From Candidatus Roizmanbacteria bacterium CG_4_10_14_0_8_um_filter_39_9 (GTDB taxonomy: Bacteria > Patescibacteriota > Microgenomatia > UBA1406 > GWC2-37-13), in the NCBI GenBank assembly GCA_002784505.1, contig PFLF01000054.1, forward strand, positions 1 through 15,728: DNA of 15,728 bases, in the 5' to 3' direction. The notes under the pieces are model-generated. The model worked only from the letters and a program-made list of their open reading frames with translations, did not search any database and was not told where the DNA came from. Shown in pieces: positions 12,690-15,728 of this stretch. The position numbers and the translations under genes were made by a program. Positions within the stretch are counted from its first letter, which is position 1, and every line of letters begins with the position of its first letter.

Positions 12690-13580
12690 ATGAAATACAA
12701 TACTATTCTCGACACCATCGGAAATACTCCCCTGATTGAGATTACCGGATATTCGTATAAACCTGAAGTTAAAATTTTCGCAAAACTAGAGGGCACAAAT
12801 CCCGGGGGATCTGTTAAAGATAGGATCGCCCTCTCCATGATACGAAAGGCGATCATTAACAAAAAATTAATGAACGATAAGACATTAATCGAGGCAACAA
12901 GCGGGAATACGGGTATCGGGATTGCAATGATTACAACCAGTATGCATATACCCTTCCTAGCGGTAATGCCTGAAAGCGTTAGTATAGAACGACGAAAATT
13001 ACTTTCAGCATTTGGAGCTCAAATATTGTTGACGGACGGTTCAAAAGGAACAAATTATGCGATAGAGGTTGCAAGAAATATGATTACTGAAAGCCACAAA
13101 AAATACTATTCACTGGATCAATTCAGTAACGAGGAAAACGTCTTTGCCCACTATAAAACGACAGGAAATGAGATAGTAAAAGATATTCCTGAAGTTACTC
13201 ACTTTGTTGCAGGTATGGGAACGGGAGGAACGCTTATGGGCGCTGGAAAAAAACTAAAAGAGGTTCGCTCAACAATTCAAATTGTTGGTATTGAACCAAT
13301 AGCCGGGTCAAAAATACAAGGGCTTCGAAATATGAACGCTTATACACCTGCGATCTACTCAGAAAGTAAGCTTGATCGTAAGCTATTAATTCCTGAGGAC
13401 GGACTGGCGTTTGAGTATGCACGAGATATAACAAAACGAAAAGGAATTTCAGTTGGCATATCATCAGGGGCCGCACTTTGGGGAGCAATCGAGACGAGTA
13501 AAAATATTACAAAAGGAATAATCGTTACCGTTTTTCCGGATCGTGGAGACAGGTATATCAGTACAAAATTGTTTTCTTAA
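12690..13580 (+). CDS. cysM: PLP-dependent cysteine synthase, CysM/O-phosphoserine sulfhydrylase type
   Basis: The 296-residue product is a fold-type II PLP enzyme of the cysteine synthase family. It has the Schiff-base Lys43 in NPGGSVKDR, the substrate loop TSGNTG (70-75), the phosphate-binding GTGGT (177-181), and Ser258/259 in GISSGAAL contacting the pyridine nitrogen. It resembles mycobacterial CysM more than CysK: THFVAGMGTGGTLMGAG and GLRNM are close matches. Arg213 in LRNM aligns with the Arg reported to select O-phosphoserine in that enzyme (numbering from memory). The product would be L-cysteine. It begins 4 bases after the kinase-like gene and is followed by a hairpin. O-acetylserine use cannot be excluded by eye. 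Confidence 0.9.
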   Translation: MKYNTILDTIGNTPLIEITGYSYKPEVKIFAKLEGTNPGGSVKDRIALSMIRKAIINKKLMNDKTLIEATSGNTGIGIAMITTSMHIPFLAVMPESVSIERRKLLSAFGAQILLTDGSKGTNYAIEVARNMITESHKKYYSLDQFSNEENVFAHYKTTGNEIVKDIPEVTHFVAGMGTGGTLMGAGKKLKEVRSTIQIVGIEPIAGSKIQGLRNMNAYTPAIYSESKLDRKLLIPEDGLAFEYARDITKRKGISVGISSGAALWGAIETSKNITKGIIVTVFPDRGDRYISTKLFS

Positions 13581-13803
13581 TCGATATGTTATCCCGAGGT
13601 GCCTCTCCGGATACGGTGCCTCGGGAAAGCTTTTTTGAGGAAGAAAACAATCGTTTGTTTAAAAGGACTAAGAGTGCAAAAAGAATAAGAAACAGACTGA
13701 TGTATGGTTTTTTGAAAATAAGAAGTTCAAAAAGCACGAGAAGACAAATAGTATTTACCACTAAAAATCCATAGGCAAAAAGCTTCCAAAGATACGTATC
13801 CAT
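13558..13803 (-). CDS. Possible small membrane protein, two transmembrane segments
   Basis: From ATG 13803 the frame encodes 81 residues. Two strongly hydrophobic stretches occur, FAYGFLVVNTICLLVLFELL and ISLFLILFALLVLL, separated by a short KKPY turn, then a basic LNKRLF and a polar tail. The tail (SRGTVSGEAPRDN) is encoded by the hairpin at 13593-13625, and the frame ends inside the last codons of cysM, so the C-terminus may have been rewritten by the hairpin. I recognise no family. Two membrane spans on this strand make it more likely real than the opposite-strand frame. The absence of a Shine-Dalgarno sequence or a good promoter keeps confidence low. A TTG at 13812 is an alternative start. 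Confidence 0.4.
   Translation of the reverse strand: MDTYLWKLFAYGFLVVNTICLLVLFELLIFKKPYISLFLILFALLVLLNKRLFSSSKKLSRGTVSGEAPRDNISIKKTILY
13593..13636 (+). terminator. Hairpin and T-run after cysM
   Basis: CCCGAGG (13593-13599) pairs with CCTCGGG (13619-13625), and an inner CC/GG pair lies beyond a 2x2 mismatch. TTTTTT follows at 13631-13636 after an AAAGC gap, so as an intrinsic terminator it is imperfect. It starts 13 bases after the cysM stop. Confidence 0.6.
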
Positions 13804-13944
13804 AGAGTTCAACCTAGGTATTCAAGAGGCTTTCAGGGAAACCAAACTCATGAAGAATTATTTGAGTTGTGTATCCTGACTGCCGAAGAAAAAAAGAGTA
13901 AAAAACAAACTGATATACGAAACCGTTTTATCTCCCCCTCATTT

Positions 13945-14307
13945 TTATAATGTTTTTTCAAAGTTGCGATCCAGTATAAATATCTCAAATCGCTCTCCCG
14001 TTCTAGTACTACTGTCACTATGAAAGCTGGTTACTTTCATTTTGGTGACATCATGAATAATTTTTTTCGTTTCATCAATTACCGTCTCGTGAATATGTTC
14101 ACGAATCTGTTTAACAAGTTCAATACCATGTTTGCCTCTAGATAACAATATTTCTTCGTATGGGTGCAGATCTCCTTTCAAACGAACCAAAATCATATCA
14201 TCAACTATATACACTTTTGCTTGTTTTGGTCCGGTCTTTAATTTCTTGACGTAGAACTTAGTAAATTCTTTGGCCAGTTCATCTTCAATTTGTCCCTTGG
14301 TACGCAT
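13945..14307 (-). CDS. DUF2294 domain protein
   Basis: The 120-residue product matches the DUF2294 pattern throughout: an N-terminal KGQIEDELAKEFTKFYVK helix, GPKQAKVYIVDDMILVRLKG, LHPYEEILL, a middle helix ending in IHDVTKMKV, and the closing HSDSSTRTGERFEIFILDRNF. The function of DUF2294 is unknown; family members are small soluble proteins. No signal peptide or membrane segment is present. The gene is divergent from the MFS transporter at 14413, with 105 bases between the start codons, and has a consensus promoter 8 bases before its ATG. Confidence 0.88.
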   Translation of the reverse strand: MRTKGQIEDELAKEFTKFYVKKLKTGPKQAKVYIVDDMILVRLKGDLHPYEEILLSRGKHGIELVKQIREHIHETVIDETKKIIHDVTKMKVTSFHSDSSTRTGERFEIFILDRNFEKTL

Positions 14308-14315
14308 CGGGATCT

Positions 14316-14344
14316 ATTATATAAATTTTTTGACTAAAAATCAA
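14316..14344 (-). promoter_or_regulatory. Promoter of the DUF2294 gene, leaderless type
   Basis: On the minus strand TTGATT (14344-14339, 4/6) and a perfect TATAAT (14321-14316) are 17 bases apart. Eight bases separate TATAAT from the ATG, so the transcript should begin at about the start codon. Confidence 0.75.
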
Positions 14345-14362
14345 AGGCAATATGAGCCAATG

Positions 14363-14381
14363 GTACACCGCGTAGGTGTAC
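14363..14381. promoter_or_regulatory. Inverted repeat, candidate operator upstream of the MFS gene
   Basis: GTACACC (14363-14369) and GGTGTAC (14375-14381) are perfect inverted arms around GCGTA. The site ends 17 bases before the TATAAT at 14399 and so covers the -35 position of that promoter, which itself has no good -35 hexamer. A regulator bound here could repress by occlusion or activate from about -40. Confidence 0.5.
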
Positions 14382-14398
14382 ATGGGGAGATTGTGTAT

Positions 14399-14404
14399 TA
14401 TAAT
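14399..14404 (+). promoter_or_regulatory. -10 box of the MFS-phosphatase operon, leaderless type
   Basis: A perfect TATAAT is followed by 8 bases and the ATG at 14413. No consensus -35 is present; the position is taken by an inverted repeat. Confidence 0.6.
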
Positions 14405-14412
14405 AAAACAGT

Positions 14413-15597
14413 ATGAAACCTGATAAAAAATCATCCATCCCAAAAAATGTTTTGTATTTAAGTTTGGTAAGTCTGTTCAATGACATCGCATCGGAAATGA
14501 TCTATCCGATCGTTCCCTTATTTCTCACCTCAGTTCTGAATGCGCCTGTTGCGATTGTTGGACTTATTGAGGGTGTAGCTGAGGCGACGGCAAGTCTTTT
14601 GAAATTTATATCTGGATACTGGTCTGATAAAATCCATAAACGGAAAGTCTTTGTTGTTTTTGGGTATGGCTTCGGTGCAGTTTCAAAATTATTAATTGCA
14701 GTTGCCATGGGGTGGCCATTTGTTTTGTTTGCTCGGTTTATTGATCGAATGGGAAAAGGCATCCGTACCTCAGCACGAGACGCATTACTTCTTCAAAACA
14801 CTACCAAGAACAACAAGGGATTTATATTTGGATTTCATCGGGCAACCGACTCGCTTGGCGCTGTTATCGGCCCACTGCTTGCGCTTTTTCTAATGACTGT
14901 CCTCAATGAAAATATGCGCATGACGTTTATGATTGCATTTGTTCCGGCGTTCATCGGCGTTATACTTCTTATGATTTTCGTGAAAGAAAAAAACCAACCT
15001 CCTGAAGAGGTAAAAAAGCGCATCCATATTTCTTGGAAAGAAATCAATCCTCACCTTAAATTATTTTTTATCATAAGTATGATTTTTGCGGTAGGTAATA
15101 GTGCTGATGCATTTTTGATTCTTCGTTCAAAAGAGTTGGGACTTACCACTACTTTTACTGTTTTGGCTTATGTACTATACAACATCGTACAAACTGTTGT
15201 TTCAACTCCGGGTGGACAGTTGGCTGATAAGATTGGGGCACGAAAAGTATTTGCGATTGGACTTGGCATATTTGCATGTGTCTACTTTGCATTTGGTCTC
15301 ATCAACAATCCGTTGTTTGTCTGGGTATTATTTCCCATATATGGCATATATGTTGCCTTTACCGATGGCGTATCAAAAGCTTATATTGCCGAGTTTATCA
15401 CGGAGCGGGAGTCAGGGACATACTTTGGAGTCTATCAAACAGGAACCGCGATCTGTCAATTTCTTGCTTCCTTTATCGGTGGAGCATTGTGGACGAAGTT
15501 CGGGTCACACAGCACATTTTTATACGGAGCCGCTATGGCAAGCATTGCACTTTTAATATTTATTACTTCGGCCGCGGTCATGAAAAGAAAAGTATGA
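14413..15597 (+). CDS. MFS transporter
   Basis: This is an integral membrane protein of 394 residues with about 12 hydrophobic helices. It begins NVLYLSLVSLFNDIASEMIYPIVPLFL, continues with ISGYWSDKIHKRKVF (MFS motif A form) and RDALLLQNTTKNNKGFIFGFHRATDSLGAVIGPLLA, and has a second-half motif A, GGQLADKIGARKVF. These mark a widespread bacterial MFS group usually annotated only as MFS transporter; the substrate is unknown, with drug or metabolite export plausible. It is not closely similar to the exporter at 8713-9957. It has a TATAAT 8 bases before its ATG and overlaps the next gene by 4 bases (ATGA), so the two are translationally coupled. Confidence 0.92.
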   Translation: MKPDKKSSIPKNVLYLSLVSLFNDIASEMIYPIVPLFLTSVLNAPVAIVGLIEGVAEATASLLKFISGYWSDKIHKRKVFVVFGYGFGAVSKLLIAVAMGWPFVLFARFIDRMGKGIRTSARDALLLQNTTKNNKGFIFGFHRATDSLGAVIGPLLALFLMTVLNENMRMTFMIAFVPAFIGVILLMIFVKEKNQPPEEVKKRIHISWKEINPHLKLFFIISMIFAVGNSADAFLILRSKELGLTTTFTVLAYVLYNIVQTVVSTPGGQLADKIGARKVFAIGLGIFACVYFAFGLINNPLFVWVLFPIYGIYVAFTDGVSKAYIAEFITERESGTYFGVYQTGTAICQFLASFIGGALWTKFGSHSTFLYGAAMASIALLIFITSAAVMKRKV

Positions 15598-15728
15598 AAA
15601 CAACCATTTATTTTGTGAGACATGGAGACTATGTGAATCCCCAACAAATTCTTCCCGGTCGGTTGCCTGGATTCCCCCTTTCTAAAACGGGTCGCAACCA
15701 GATCGAGCAGGTGGCCTCACTTTTGTTG
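15594..15728 (+). CDS. Histidine phosphatase superfamily protein, N-terminal part
   Basis: The first 45 codons are present and the frame runs off the window edge. It starts with the superfamily signature: a hydrophobic strand (TTIYFVRHGDYVNP) containing the phospho-accepting His of RHG, then LPGRLPGFPLSKTGRNQIEQVA, which matches the usual G...LS..G..QA segment of phosphoglycerate-mutase-like phosphatases. The ATG lies within ATGA, overlapping the stop of the MFS gene. Members include sugar-phosphate phosphatases and phosphoglycerate mutases; the substrate cannot be told from this fragment. Confidence 0.9.
   Translation, partial: MKTTIYFVRHGDYVNPQQILPGRLPGFPLSKTGRNQIEQVASLLL

Noticed and set aside
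13764..13948. Plus-strand open frame of about 60 codons including FQGNQTHEELFELC
   Set aside because: It has no usable start codon in its first half, no recognisable family, and lies opposite the membrane-protein frame and the DUF2294 end. Probably a chance opening in A-rich sequence.
1..15728. Alternative genetic code with UGA read as glycine, known in some CPR groups
   Set aside because: Long conserved ORFs contain no in-frame UGA, and gyrA and both MFS genes end at UGA at the expected length.
1..15728. CRISPR arrays, insertion sequences, tRNA or rRNA genes
   Set aside because: No regularly spaced long repeats, transposase-like frames, terminal inverted repeats with target duplications or cloverleaf patterns were found on reading both strands.

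Overview
The window reads as a chromosomal segment of a small-genome Patescibacteria (Candidate Phyla Radiation) bacterium, most likely from the Microgenomates side. The evidence is low GC, tightly packed genes, few Shine-Dalgarno sequences, a compact release factor, the style of the LepA C-terminus and MiaA, and short palindromic or tandem micro-repeats placed inside and between housekeeping genes. TGA acts as a stop codon (gyrA, both MFS genes), so the standard bacterial code applies. Taxonomy is inferred from protein character only.

Layout. Bases 1-189 hold the end of lepA (+), meeting the convergent miaA (-) at a perfect 28-bp palindrome. A long minus-strand block runs from 12093 down to 216: hisS and prfA; an MFS exporter; rpmE; rplJ-rplL with a structured leader and a strong terminator; gyrB-ppa-gyrA; then folD-miaA. 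Several promoters are readable. In most of them TATAAT lies only 6-8 bases before the start codon, which implies leaderless mRNAs.

From 12136 the plus strand carries the most interesting unit, a cysteine-biosynthesis operon read divergently from hisS. It has an extended -10 promoter, a 23-codon leaderless leader peptide with tandem Cys codons and a terminal Cys codon, and mutually exclusive 1:2, 2:3 and 3:4 hairpins ending in a terminator. Then come an SbnI/SerK-like (ParB-fold) free-serine kinase gene broken by a +1 shift at a UGU-UGA site, and a CysM-type PLP enzyme with the Arg associated with O-phosphoserine use. I read this as a Cys-codon transcription attenuator controlling a serine -> O-phosphoserine -> cysteine pathway.

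The right end has a possible small membrane protein (-), a DUF2294 gene (-), and a divergent MFS transporter (+) translationally coupled to a histidine-phosphatase gene cut by the window edge. Mobile elements, CRISPR arrays, rRNA and tRNA genes were not seen. No stretch longer than 300 bases lacks a gene. The 13813-13944 gap holds nothing I can assign.
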